A DNA stretch of 30,204 nucleotides from Coptodactyla brooksi (taxonomy: Eukaryota > Arthropoda > Insecta > Coleoptera > Scarabaeidae): contig JAWQRM010000115.1 of assembly GCA_033557675.1 (NCBI GenBank), positions 1 through 30,204 on the forward strand, given 5' to 3'. The position numbers and the translations under genes are program-made. The notes beneath the pieces were generated by a model. It did not search any database, had not been told where the DNA came from, and saw only the letters and a list, made by a program, of their open reading frames with translations. Positions 16,801 to 24,494 of the stretch are shown piece by piece (the stretch's first letter is position 1; the number at the start of each line of letters is the position of its first letter).

Positions 16801-19001
16801 ACAGGAGTCATTTTTGCATTTTGATGCTGTTAGGAAAGAAACCATTTTTTATGTATTTATTGATGATGACTACTAATATCGGGGCCAGCATATGTCTACA
16901 ACCATAACTATTCTCAGGTGTATTGATGCGTTTGATGGCTCAGTAAATCTAAATCTACAGGTGATTTGATTTGGATGATGAATATTTAGATTATGTACAA
17001 TTTTGGCAAAATATTCATTGTTTGTGCTATTTCAAAAGGATCTTTGGTTTTGTGCCCATTTTTTTGTATTAATTGTTGTATCTTTTGCTTTTCATAGTTC
17101 TTCCCTATAACTTCATTAATTATTTTCCATTGTTTCCTTGGGTTCTCATCTGTATTTTTCATGCGTATTTTGGTGTGATGTTTTTTGTTCCGGTTTATGA
17201 GTGACTTCACTTCGTTTATTAATTTTTTGAGATTTGACCGCAGAATTTCATCTTCAAGGTTCTTTTTGTATATAACATTGGCTCAATCTCTTGCTTTTAT
17301 TTTTGATTTAATTTCTTCTGTGAATCATCCTTCTCCTATATTTCTAGTGTAATTACTTTTTATTGTTGAGGTGACCATTTCTGCTTCTTTGTGCAAAATA
17401 TCTGCTAAATATCAAATTCTAATGTTTGTAAATCAAGGGTATCTAATATCTTTTTAATGCTCTCCTCAAGTTTTTCATAGTTGTATGTTTCTCTTGTATA
17501 AATTTGTTTTACAATCGTTTTTTCAATATGTGATGGTTACAGATTATTTCTATTAGTTCGTGATCAGATTATATGATCAATTAAAGTACTAGTATTGTGA
17601 TGGTTGTTGATTCTGGTAATCTAAAAACTATTATGTGCTAAGGGATTACCTGTTCATTTTTATTCGTCAATAACTATAAGAAGTATTTGCCAAACACTTT
17701 AAACAAATTAAATAGTGAAATTGTTGAATTGCAACCAAAAGCAGTGGCAAATGAACACTGCTCAAAAGTCGTTGAACGAAGTCAAGGATGATCCAGAACT
17801 GCTCAAATGGGTCATAACTGGTGACAAAGGTCTATAGATTTATGTCAAGAACTAATGCTCAATTGTTCCAATGACAGATTCCTCTTCCTGAAGAGAACTC
17901 TAAAAAATGAAGGCCCAATCATCCTAAGTTTGCTGAAGACTGAAAAAAGCTTTACAAGTTCCATGAATTCTTGCCAGCAGCAACGATACTCAAACAAAAT
18001 ACCCTGATTTGTGGCTAAACAACTCATGGCAATTACACCACGATAATGCACCTGCTCACGATTCTCTTTGCTTGAGAATGTTTTGCCAAAAACAACACCA
18101 CTATGATGAAAAATATTCCTGAAGATGACAAAACCATGAAATGATGACCTTTTGCCAACGTTGAGGAGATAACAGTATTGCTGAAGGAGCTTAAAAGCCA
18201 TCTCAAAAATTGTGTTCCAGAAGTACTTTGAAATGGTCAAAGTTAATATTGATCAATAAAGATGTTTTTGAAAAAAACCATGTTCCGCATATTTTTTGAT
18301 ATTGAACTTTCTATTCTCATGAACCATATTTATAAGAAGTTAAAAAGTACTCTGAAATGATATACAACATACTCCAAAAATCTTGGAACTACCAAATATT
18401 TAAAAAATAAAATATTTAATAAAAAAATATTTCAGGGTGAAAAAGTGATATATTTAGTGGTGATCCAATTTGCACATTATCATTAAATTAATCAATTAAT
18501 CTTAATGCCACAGTTGTTTTTTATTTATCTATTATAAAAAACAACTCTGATGTGTTATTTTTAATTATCATAATCCATAATATCTCATAATCCAAGATAT
18601 CTGTTACAAACACACTAGGATAACAATAATTCTGTCACACACCCACAAACCAATTTACATAAAGAAAATACAATTTAGCATACTGACACAAATATTCACC
18701 TTAATAGTTACTCCTCCGGGCATGTGCTCATCATACTCCTCTCCCAATCTAAACTTGATGACAACGGTCCTTAGCAAAGTACTTGAACTGATTGTCCATT
18801 CACCTTGCTCATCAACGCTGATATTCAATTCAGGTCGACTGTTACACATCATTTTTCTGGGTATAAACGGGACACCTGCGTATAATTAATGTTAATTCGA
18901 ACAGTTTGACGACTTTAATATCTTTACTCACCGATTGCCTTGTAATATTCATCTAAATTCTCATTTTTTTCGTGATAATACTTTCCAGCGATCTCAACCA
19001 T
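13770..19001 (-). CDS. Fatty-acid-binding protein (FABP/CRABP family), 4 exons, complete
   Basis: Joining 19001-18932, 18875-18700, 14908-14804 and 13826-13770 on - gives 135 codons plus TAA, the normal family length. It starts MVEIAGKYYHEKNENLDEYY, followed by KAIGVPFIPRKM. Residues around 45-75 read TISSSTLLRTVVIKFRLGEE, then YDEHMPGG; residues 101-117 read GSKVLRTYDFTDTHCIL, and the C-terminus is KRHYKRA. Arg106 and the Arg130-x-Tyr132 triad fit the residues that bind the lipid carboxylate in this beta-barrel family. Intron positions (after codon 23 plus one base, after 82, after 117) match the classic FABP four-exon layout. It is a small cytosolic lipid carrier; which fatty acid or retinoid it binds cannot be told from sequence. 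It is divergently paired with the gene at 19154. Confidence 0.94.
13827..14803 (-). other. FABP intron 3
   Basis: A 977-bp AT-rich intron with no recognisable gene or repeat; the donor is gtaagt on - at 14803. Confidence 0.6.
14804..14908 (-). CDS. FABP exon 3
   Basis: A 105-bp, 35-codon, phase 0 exon encoding STTTHERDSFITTSITPNGS and KVLRTYDFTDTHCIL. It covers the later strands of the beta barrel and includes Arg106. Acceptor attttacag and donor gtaagt are both strong. Confidence 0.92.
15559..16068 (-). pseudogene. LINE ORF2 C-terminal region
   Basis: Open for 169 codons. It contains YAHVYSFTLVYLAAFWGQ, KKLRVTQNRILKTLFNFPYR, LYRNLDILKINEITELDSVK, NYNTRSNQNFYLLPAARN and ITFQAIQWFNRIPDHIK. 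This Trp-Gly...LQ.QNR..R and NYxTR pattern is typical of the region after the reverse transcriptase in Jockey/CR1-type ORF2 proteins. Its long open frame suggests a fairly recent insertion. Confidence 0.8.
16224..16568 (-). pseudogene. LINE reverse transcriptase core, broken
   Basis: It begins MAVFLDLRKAFDVVNHKLLL (the FxDxxKAFD block with the first catalytic Asp), then LITSYLNNGCHYIAIGKA and SRVPQGGVTGPILFLVYIND (the GVPQGSxLGP block). The FADD catalytic box that should follow is missing: the translation after YINDLSHL reads HGEITLFLHKEIQI. The polymerase is therefore dead. Confidence 0.85.
16986..17345 (-). pseudogene. LINE ORF2 endonuclease-RT linker
   Basis: The reading frame contains LINEVKSLINRNKKHH, then KNTDENPRKQWKIINEVIGK and KNGHKTKDPFEIAQTMN. 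A fragment FTEEIKSKIKARD lies ahead of it (about 17315-17275). The W..IN...G...I..L...G....P..IA...N pattern is the standard spacer ahead of the RT in these LINEs. Confidence 0.75.
17690..18290 (+). pseudogene. Mariner-type transposase relic
   Basis: Multi-frame translation on + gives LNEVKDDPELLKWVITGDK (17776-17832), then YPDLWLNNSWQLHHDNAPAH followed by DSLCLRMF (18000-18080), and a decayed C-terminus near 18195-18240. HHDNAPAH carries the second catalytic Asp of mariner transposases. Many stops and frameshifts are present and the N-terminal DNA-binding half is absent. It is opposite in strand to the neighbouring LINE. Confidence 0.8.
18700..18875 (-). CDS. FABP exon 2
   Basis: A 176-bp exon; the split codon G|GT gives Gly24. 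It encodes VPFIPRKMMCNSRPELNISV, DEQGEWTISSSTLLRTVVIK and FRLGEEYDEHMPGGVTIK. The T..IKF.LGEE.DE block is diagnostic of FABPs. The acceptor tacgcag on - ends at 18876 and the donor gtgaat begins at 18699. Confidence 0.94.
18932..19001 (-). CDS. FABP exon 1 with start codon
   Basis: ATG is at 19001-18999 in context aaacATG. It encodes MVEIAGKYYHEKNENLDEYY and KAI, matching the F/I-x-GKY...NxDEY N-terminus of FABPs. The exon ends one base into codon 24 at donor gtgagt. The intron that follows is only 56 bp. Confidence 0.92.
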
Positions 19002-19153
19002 GTTTCTACAATGTCTTTAAAAATCTCACTGTCAATGCGGTTGCCTACCTTCGGAGGTGTAGCGTTGTCAACTAGTATCTGTCACACGTACGTGTTTACA
19101 TAATAGGTTATAAATTCAATCACTAGTGAGTTTGGTGTTTAGAAGTCAAAATC
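19002..19153. promoter_or_regulatory. Bidirectional promoter between FABP and C22orf39-like genes
   Basis: The two ATGs diverge across 152 bp, so both promoters and 5' UTRs must share this space unless upstream non-coding exons exist. It contains the perfect 12-bp palindrome acacgtacgtgt (19084-19095), with two overlapping ACGTG cores such as bHLH or bHLH-PAS factors recognise. No TATA box is obvious. Co-regulation is inference. Confidence 0.55.
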
Positions 19154-19213
19154 ATGTCGGAAGTGAATGAAAACGATAGTAAAAATAAAGAATTCATGGA
19201 AGGAGAATGGATG
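19154..19213 (+). CDS. C22orf39-like exon 1
   Basis: ATG in context aatcATG. It ends in phase 0 at donor gtaatg (19214). Unspliced, this frame continues to 19441 but loses the family motif, whereas splicing restores it, which supports the intron. Confidence 0.75.
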
Positions 19214-19428
19214 GTAATGAAAACGTTGATAGGTGGGTCAAAAATAATTTTTCCAATGTGCAGATTAGATCCTGTGATGTTTATGAAGATGAATACACTG
19301 AATGCCGGTCAATTAGGGCGAGATTTCATCAGTATTTCATCTTTGGACATTATGTGGATTGTTCTCAATGGAAGAGGGATGCAGACAATTGTATTAGATG
19401 GAAGGAAAAGCGGGACGTTAATTCAGCG
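19154..19428 (+). CDS. C22orf39/UPF0545-like protein (PANTS family), 3' end not found
   Basis: Exon 19154-19213 (20 codons, MSEVNENDSKNKEFMEGEWM) joins across a 50-bp intron to 19264-19428 (55 codons). The second exon gives SCDVYEDEYTECRSIRARFH followed by QYFIFGHYVDCSQWKRDADN and CIRWKEKRDV. The spaced cysteines (C..Y..EY..CRS...RFHQYF..G...DCSQWK.D..NC..W) match vertebrate C22orf39, known as PANTS, a small protein linked to synaptic plasticity. Its twin CX9C-like arrangement may suggest an intermembrane-space-type fold; that is inference. A strong donor (gtacgt, 19429) shows a further exon is needed, and none was found downstream in this window. Without splicing at that donor the frame would run to TAA at 19501-19503. 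Confidence 0.8.
19264..19428 (+). CDS. C22orf39-like exon 2, cysteine motif
   Basis: It starts at ATT after acceptor aatgtgcag (19255-19263) and ends in phase 0 at gtacgt. Five Cys lie in the family positions of IRSCDVYEDEYTEC, VDCSQWK and DNCIRW. Confidence 0.82.
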
Positions 19429-19588
19429 GTACGTAAATTAAACAGACATTTAGTTTCTAAATTTGTTGTACATCAGTTGTATTTATGTATTCTAATTGTA
19501 TAATACTATTTATACAACTAAATATGGTTAAGTTAAGCAAGTGTCACCACTTGACTAAAACAAGAAATTAACTGCTTGAGGTATATTT
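19429..19588 (+). other. Start of C22orf39-like intron
   Basis: Follows the gtacgt donor; AT-rich, with no acceptor and exon of the family visible. What follows is repeat sequence. Confidence 0.4.
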
Positions 19589-19608
19589 CGCTAACCATGT
19601 TAGCATCA
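19581..19608 (-). ncRNA. Hammerhead-like motif, copy 3 (minus)
   Basis: On - the sequence reads TGAT (19608-19605), GCTAAC (19604-19599), loop ATG, GTTAGC (19595-19590), GAAAT, then ataccTC. It has the same 6-bp stem II as copy 1, again without GA between TGAT and the stem. A related plus-strand hairpin, ctaacatggttag then caaaac, lies at 20042-20060. Confidence 0.3.
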
Positions 19609-19734
19609 TTGGGGGCGACAAGAGATAAAAGGACATCATCAAGAGCGACAAGTGACAAAAGGACATCATCAGGAGCAACAAGAAACGGAAGGGCATCATC
19701 AGGAGAGACAAGAGACAAAAGGGTGAAGTCAACT
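19601..19734. repeat. 30-bp minisatellite, about four units
   Basis: Units of the form gacatcatcaggagcgacaa followed by gagacaaaag repeat at about 19603, 19631, 19661 and 19691 with modest divergence. The 30-bp period equals ten codons, so open frames with a ten-residue repeat appear on both strands; this is a consequence of the period and not evidence of a gene. Confidence 0.85.
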
Positions 19735-20589
19735 CATTTAGTGAGATGACTTCAATGATCATTTAGTAAGATTAGACTAATAATTAGTATGATGACTTCA
19801 CAATTAACAGAACAAAATAGGCAAGTTGAAAGTAGTAATAAGATTAGACTAATTAGTTCATTTCTTGTTTTGGTTACGTTGGGACAATTGCTGCTATGAA
19901 GCTACAGGTTCTAAATCCACACATTTAGTTAAATATGGCTACATAAATTAGCTAATTTCCTTAGTTCAGAAAATTGTTAATAAATTGATTTATATTGCTA
20001 AACATATACATATGAAACGATGGAAGGTAGGATCCTGTCTACTAACATGGTTAGCAAAACTTTGCCAAAGCTTCCAAACCCAGAACTTTAGTTAAATGCA
20101 GTTGTCAGGTGCATATTTGAAAGTTTTTTTATTATAAAGCTTTCAAATGTGCACCATGTTATGCACATTTATATTAAGCTTAATAACACAACTTCCTGTC
20201 TTCTAAGGCTTTTCACTGTTTTCTTCATAATTTTCCTCTTTCATCAGAACCGAAAATATTAAATTTTCTAATTTTTCTTTGTTATGTCTGAAATTAACGC
20301 TTTATTGTTACTTTTTCTTAAGATCGGACTCAATAACGATTTCTTTGGATTGTCTAAAACTTCTTCTAACATTTTCTGGATAAATTATGATCCCACAAGT
20401 ATTTTACAACACTAGCTATTTTTGGAGCGTTTGTTTTTGAATTTTCATGAAATATCAGAAACATTTTGTTCTGAAATATTTGGAATTTTTTGGCAACCCT
20501 TATGTGGTTTCTTTTTAACATAATCTGTTGTTTTCAATTTAACTTAATTATACAAATTTGCTGTTTTTCCATGGACATTTTGCTTATTG
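19735..20589. other. AT-rich spacer with short internal repeats
   Basis: taagattagactaat occurs twice (about 19767 and 19840) and gatgacttca occurs near 19745 and 19791, so this may be the remains of a mobile element. Copy 4 of the hammerhead-like hairpin is at 20042-20060. No gene is seen. Confidence 0.4.
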
Positions 20590-20603
20590 AAACAAGATAA
20601 TAA

Positions 20604-20690
20604 ATTGACCTCTGGACAGGATTTGAACGTGCAACCTTCTGTTTTCATGACAGATGCTCCAACCACTGAGTAATTCAAGAGTTTCTCCTA
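20604..20690 (-). mobile_element. tRNA-derived SINE-like copy (minus)
   Basis: On - it reads TTACTCAGTGGTTGGAGCAT (D-arm/A-box-like), an anticodon-like hairpin TCTGT-catgaaa-ACAGA, then GCACGTTCAAATCCTGTCC (T-arm/B-box-like). The position after the stem is not U33, so a functional tRNA is unlikely. It forms an inverted pair with 20691-20810. Confidence 0.55.
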
Positions 20691-20810
20691 ACTCTTGAGA
20701 AAATCACTGTCTTATTCCTCCCATTCGAAAATGTACGTTTTAAAAAAAACTTTCACCTGCCATGAAAGCAAAACGTCGCAGGTTCAAATTCTGGAGAAAA
20801 TAGAATTATG
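20691..20810 (+). mobile_element. tRNA-derived SINE-like copy (plus)
   Basis: The plus strand reads ctcttgagaaaatcac, then cacctgccatgaaagcaaaa and cgcaggttcaaattctgg. This parallels the minus copy beside it (tctgtcatgaaaacagaagg, gcacgttcaaatcctg). The two copies are head-to-head, starting from aattcaagag/ctcttgag. The A-box half is diverged. Confidence 0.45.
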
Positions 20811-20936
20811 TATAAGAAAACATCCAATATCAAATAAGGATTCACAGAAGAGGACCTTACAAGAAGAGGCAACGTATTTACAGAGATGTACGTGCAATCT
20901 CTGCCAAGATTACTGAGCTTTGTTCTGAATGTTATC

Positions 20937-21008
20937 ATATACAGGTGATTCAGGAGGAGTGGTAAATAGGAAAGGAGGTGGTAGTATGAACAATATTGAC
21001 TAAAAAAG
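20937..21008 (+). mobile_element. Solo terminal fragment of the 3983 transposon family
   Basis: A nearly identical copy of 3983-4056 (tgattcaggaggagtggtaa, then gaacaatattgactaaaaaa), lacking one g of the acagggtg tip. It continues into unrelated sequence, so it is either a fragment or the end of a deleted copy. Confidence 0.75.
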
Positions 21009-21898
21009 TCTCGGGGCTGAGAGTATCTGTTTAAATTTATTTTCATGACAGATATCAATTATCAATTTATTTTCTTATTTCCATAAAAAGTAACAGATTA
21101 CTTAATTCATATCCAGGCAAATCGTAGCAGGTAGGACTTAAGGATATTGCGGTACAATGGGTAAACTCTGATAAAAATGTTATGTCTATGTAAACTATCT
21201 AAATCATGTGTACTAATCTAGCGGCTACCTATTCATCAGCAAATTTACTTCTACCATTCAGCAAATTTTGTGATAAATTGTTTAAGCCTCGTTTAAAAGA
21301 AAGTTTTTTTTTCAAAACTTAAAAAAATTTTTTTTAACGAAGCTTTTTAAATGTTCCCAGAACCTTGTTTGCGAGGAGCTTTTGATTCTTTTTTATCACC
21401 CCTTACAGTTGTGACCGTTAGTTTGCTGGTTTTATTTCGCCAATAAGAAACAAACAAAACTTATGTGACAATTGCCAATATTAAAATGACGCGAGTGAAT
21501 AGGATACGATATGAGAATGAAAACCATTTACAAATGAATAGACCTTGATGAGACCTTCAAAATCTTAGACCTTTCCATTTAAAATGTTTAAGATCGATGC
21601 TTACCCCCTCTAGGGGGTTGCAGTTAAGGGGTTGAAACTATCCAAAAATTTGTTCCCCCTAAAAACTAAAGTTGACGTGTTCGAGCGATTTTCGATGTAT
21701 CTATTCAATTGGGGTAAAGAAACGAGATGGTTTGCTTTTGGTGGGCCACTGTGTATACAGACACTGAAGACACCGGAATGGAGAAAGAAAATTGCAAATG
21801 GAACATATACAGAGGTGAAAGAACAATTTAGACTGTTCCACCAGGAAAGGATCTAAGAGTTTCACAATAGTAAAACAGCTAAAATTCGTTATGAATGA
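21009..21898. other. Unassigned stretch with one short ORF
   Basis: An AT-rich interval with poly-T/poly-A runs near 21305-21340. An ORF at 21632-21856 (+, 74 codons) contains RWFAFGGPLCIQTLKTPEWR and TYTEVKEQFRLFHQER. Its composition looks coding rather than random, but I recognise no family; an old transposon protein piece is as likely as an exon. Confidence 0.25.
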
Positions 21899-22375
21899 AC
21901 AACCGAGAAAACAAATATATATAGGGTGTCTCAGCACAACGTTTCAGAACTTCAAGGAGTAGTAGGGTGCACCCCGACGACTCGAAATCTTATAGAAATG
22001 CAGGGAAATGCTTTTTTTACGTGGTGAAACATCAGAAATAAAAAAAAAACGCCACGTAAGTAAATTTTCGCTTTAGTAATAAATTTAAGTGAACAAAAGT
22101 AAGATGGGTCAATGATAGTGTTCGAGGTTTCGTCCGCTGACTTCAATGCACAAGACGTGAGGTTTGAATTGAAGTTTGTGGACGAAAAAAAGTAAAAAAT
22201 AAACCAACAATACTGACCCATTACAATCCGCATCGACGCCATCTATTGCGTCAGAAAAGTATTTCACACCCTGCATCGCTATATGATTCTGAGTCATCGG
22301 GGTACACCCTACTACTCCTTGAAGTTCTGAAACGTTGTGCTGAGACACCCTGTATATATTTGTTTTCTCGGTTGT
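21899..22375. mobile_element. Foldback MITE with long inverted repeats
   Basis: The left arm (from 21899: aaccgagaaaacaaatata, agggtgtctcagcacaac, gtttcagaacttcaaggagt, agtagggtgcaccccgacga) is matched in reverse complement by the right arm ending at 22375. About 95-120 bp pair with few mismatches. The internal sequence is non-coding. The acagggtgtctcagc tips suggest a family related in style to the tatacagggt elements. It would fold into a long hairpin if transcribed. Confidence 0.85.
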
Positions 22376-22390
22376 AATATATAAACTTGG

Positions 22391-22498
22391 TTTCTTGGAT
22401 ATTCCGCGAGGACATTACATTTTGTGGGAGATGTTTCTCCTGACGTTTCGATGAAATCCCAATTAACTTCTTCTCAAGCTTCTTCTAATTGATGCAGT
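22391..22498 (-). repeat. Dispersed repeat with cgaaacgtca motif, copy 1
   Basis: About 100 bp shared with 30033-30141. Both contain tgacgtttcgatgaaatccc, preceded by a gggaga/gggga-c-atttct stretch and followed by ttct-c-agctt. On - it reads ttgagaagaag, then gatttcatcgaaacgtcagg, reminiscent of hammerhead motifs in Penelope-like elements, though stem II is poorly formed. It is non-coding. Confidence 0.65.
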
Positions 22499-22944
22499 AT
22501 CGAACTGCATTCAATTAGATTACACTGTGTCTCAAAAGTAACACAAAAATAACTCTTCAGTATTGAAGTTTCAAGGAAAATGATTCGAATAAAAGTTGTA
22601 GGGATTTAAGTGCGCTATTTTATGGCGACCTTGACCTGCAGTTTCAAGGCCATTTGAAAACGATCTTGTGTTTTTCAAATGGAAAACCCCATTATTGACC
22701 TCGTATTCTGAAACAACGCAAAATTTTACGTTAGGGCTCCAACAAAATTTTTTTTTCGCGTACATTTTTCGCCGAATGAAATGAAAAATGTCTGAACGAA
22801 TGCCGAATGAAAAAAAAGGAAAAATTTTCTAAAATTTTTTTTTTGTTTTTTCCATGCAGTGTTCATTCAGACATTTTTCGGTGCAAAATGTGTGCGAAGT
22901 GTCGGCAAAAAGATAAAAAAAAAAATAGTTGTGAAAAAAGACTG
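22499..22944. other. Non-coding spacer
   Basis: Low-complexity A/T runs lie around 22740-22860 and 22910-22925, including several tgccgaatga-like short repeats. No gene is recognised. Confidence 0.4.
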
Positions 22945-23030
22945 ATGGGCTTTGCGTTGTTGAACGGTTAGCGGTAAGGTCAATCGTGTTTGGTACGTCG
23001 ATGGTAGTGCGGATTCAAAAGTATTAAGCC
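22945..23030. repeat. Fragment related to the 24788 transposon
   Basis: gaacggttagcggtaaggtc, then gtttggtacgtcgatggtag matches taaacggttagcggcagtcg and gtttggcacgtcgacggtag at 24865-24906, inside the element at 24788-26034. It is a remnant of a related copy. Confidence 0.6.
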
Positions 23031-23313
23031 CTGTGTTTGTAAGCTTATATTTTATTTTCATTTATTATTGCAGAATATTAACAAGTAAAAGAAAGTAACC
23101 TGAAAATAAAATAATAATAAGCCTTGAAATTCATTATTGTGTAGTTCTTGGTTCAGGTCCCATGGCAAAATTGGCGTTTTCTGCCAAAGTACTAAATGAG
23201 TTAGCGATAGAACCTGCGGCTTGAACAGCATTTCTGATACCAGAAGGCCCAGGAGTTTATATTGTTCCCGCGCAGCTGACTGTTTCATCTTAGTTTTCTA
23301 AATGAACTACGTT
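23031..23313. other. Unassigned stretch
   Basis: A minus-strand frame around 23270-23140 reads PGPSGIRNAVQAAGSIANS and FSTLAENANFAMGPEPRTTQ. The segment has a coding-like look but matches nothing I can name, and it has no start codon or splice context that I can defend. Confidence 0.2.
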
Positions 23314-23469
23314 CACTTAGTTTTTGTTCATAACTTGGTTAGTACTGCACCGACCCGGGTGAAATTTTTACGGCGAATATATATTATGCCTTCACATTTG
23401 TGTATACAATTTCGGGACGGTATCTGTCATTTTAAGAAAGATATTTAACAAAAATCAAACATTACAACA

Positions 23470-24052
23470 TTAATATTTAATTGGTCTTCCACAACTTTTG
23501 ATCAACAGATTAATTCGTTTGTGAAGCGAATCCACCAATTTCATCAGCTGTTCTATGGTGACGCGCTGCCAGACTTCTTGAATGGATTTTCTGGGCTGCG
23601 GTGGCGAACTGACAGCAATCACCATAGACACAAACGAACGAGTAGCCCCCATAAGTTTTCTATCGAATTAAGATCTAGTGAGAAGCAGCCCATTCCAAAA
23701 CCAGGATGTTGTGATAAGAAAGCCTGCCTCTGCTCGCAGAGGTATGAACGCATACATCGTCCTGCATAAAAGTCAAATTAGTAGCACGCATATGGTTAAA
23801 ATAAGACAATAAGTTATCACAGAGGATATTCTGGTAGCCGATAGAGTTGATTCCTTAGTCAACGAAAGCTAGCTTCGACTTGCCAAGCACCGAAAAAGCT
23901 GCGCACATTATAATGGAACCATTACCAAAATTGCTCTTAGAAAAGCAGCGTGGCTCGGTTGGAATGTCGTGCCAGTAATTCGTTAGATCATCGGAACCAT
24001 TCAAATTGAACTTTTTTTCGTCCAACCAAACAATCTTTAAAGTATCAAGCAC
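23470..24052 (-). pseudogene. Tc1-like transposase 3' half (minus)
   Basis: On - the reading gives LKIVWLDEKKFNLNGSDD (first catalytic Asp block, xDEKKFNLxGxD) and NYWHDIPTE, then SIIMCAAFSVLGKSKLAF. Later come ATNLTFMQDDVCVHTSASR (second Asp block) and, after stops and shifts, a decayed NLWG block, IQEVWQRVTIEQLMKLVDS and INLLIKSCGRPIKY. The pattern is that of Tc1 transposases. Internal stops (for example near 23855 and 23685) make it inactive. Confidence 0.85.
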
Positions 24053-24116
24053 TGTTTAAAAGTTTTAATGTACGTCAGTTTTATCATTCCAGCTTTTAAA
24101 AAACCTTTAAAAAACC

Positions 24117-24494
24117 CAGAATATTCTCAAGGATAACTTGTCTTATTTTAACCATTTGCGTGCTGCTAATTTCTCTTTTATACAGAGCAATGAGTGCGTT
24201 CCTGCCTCTGCGAACCCGAAGAAGTGCATTTCGGATTACAACATCCCGGTTTTGGAATGTTTGCTCAGCAGATCTTAATCCGATAGAAAACTTATGGGGG
24301 CTGTTCGTTCATGATATTTATGGTGATTGCTGTTAGTTCGCCACCGCTACTCAGCTGAGAAAGGCCATTCAAGAAGCTTGGTACCGCGTCTCGATACAGC
24401 AGCTCATGCAACTGGTGGATTCGGTTCCGAAACGAATTAATCTGTTGATCAAAGGTTATGGAAGGCCCATTAAATATTATTGTTATGTGTTATA
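24117..24494 (+). pseudogene. Tc1-like transposase 3' half (plus)
   Basis: It starts at agaatattctc, aligned with the minus copy at its agaatatcctc position. It continues with taacttgtcttattttaacc, a region equivalent to the QDD block (mutated here), LNPIENLWG, AIQEAWYRVSIQQLMQLVDS and NLLIKGYGRPIKYY before the stop. It is a second, independently diverged copy of the same family and shorter at its 5' side. Confidence 0.8.

Larger units (their letters stand above)
15540..17660 (-). mobile_element. 5'-truncated non-LTR retrotransposon (LINE, Jockey/CR1-like)
   Basis: On - the order is an endonuclease C-terminal remnant near 17650 (NHHNTSTLIDHI), a linker (17345-16986), a reverse-transcriptase core (16568-16224) and a C-terminal ORF2 region (16068-15559). 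All of ORF1 and most of the endonuclease are missing, the usual result of incomplete reverse transcription. The 3' end is unclear; a T-rich tract near 15420-15445 could relate to it. Several frameshifts mean the element is dead. The clade is assigned from general resemblance only. Confidence 0.8.
14909..18699 (-). other. FABP intron 2, filled with retroelement and mariner
   Basis: A 3791-bp intron. Positions 14909-15540 and 18291-18699 are AT-rich with nothing recognised. The middle holds a same-strand truncated LINE (about 15540-17660) and an opposite-strand mariner relic (17690-18290), which nearly abut. Confidence 0.75.

Noticed and set aside
17845..18240. 131-codon minus-strand ORF
   Set aside because: It is antisense to a recognisable mariner transposase relic on +.
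19601..19734. CRISPR-like array
   Set aside because: Units are contiguous 30-bp tandem copies without unique spacers, and the genome is eukaryotic.
19533..19762. Minus-strand ORFs with ten-residue repeats
   Set aside because: They result from a 30-bp minisatellite whose period is a multiple of three.
20604..20690. Functional tRNA gene on -
   Set aside because: The anticodon loop lacks U33, the acceptor stem does not pair, and a second related copy lies beside it, so it is SINE-like.
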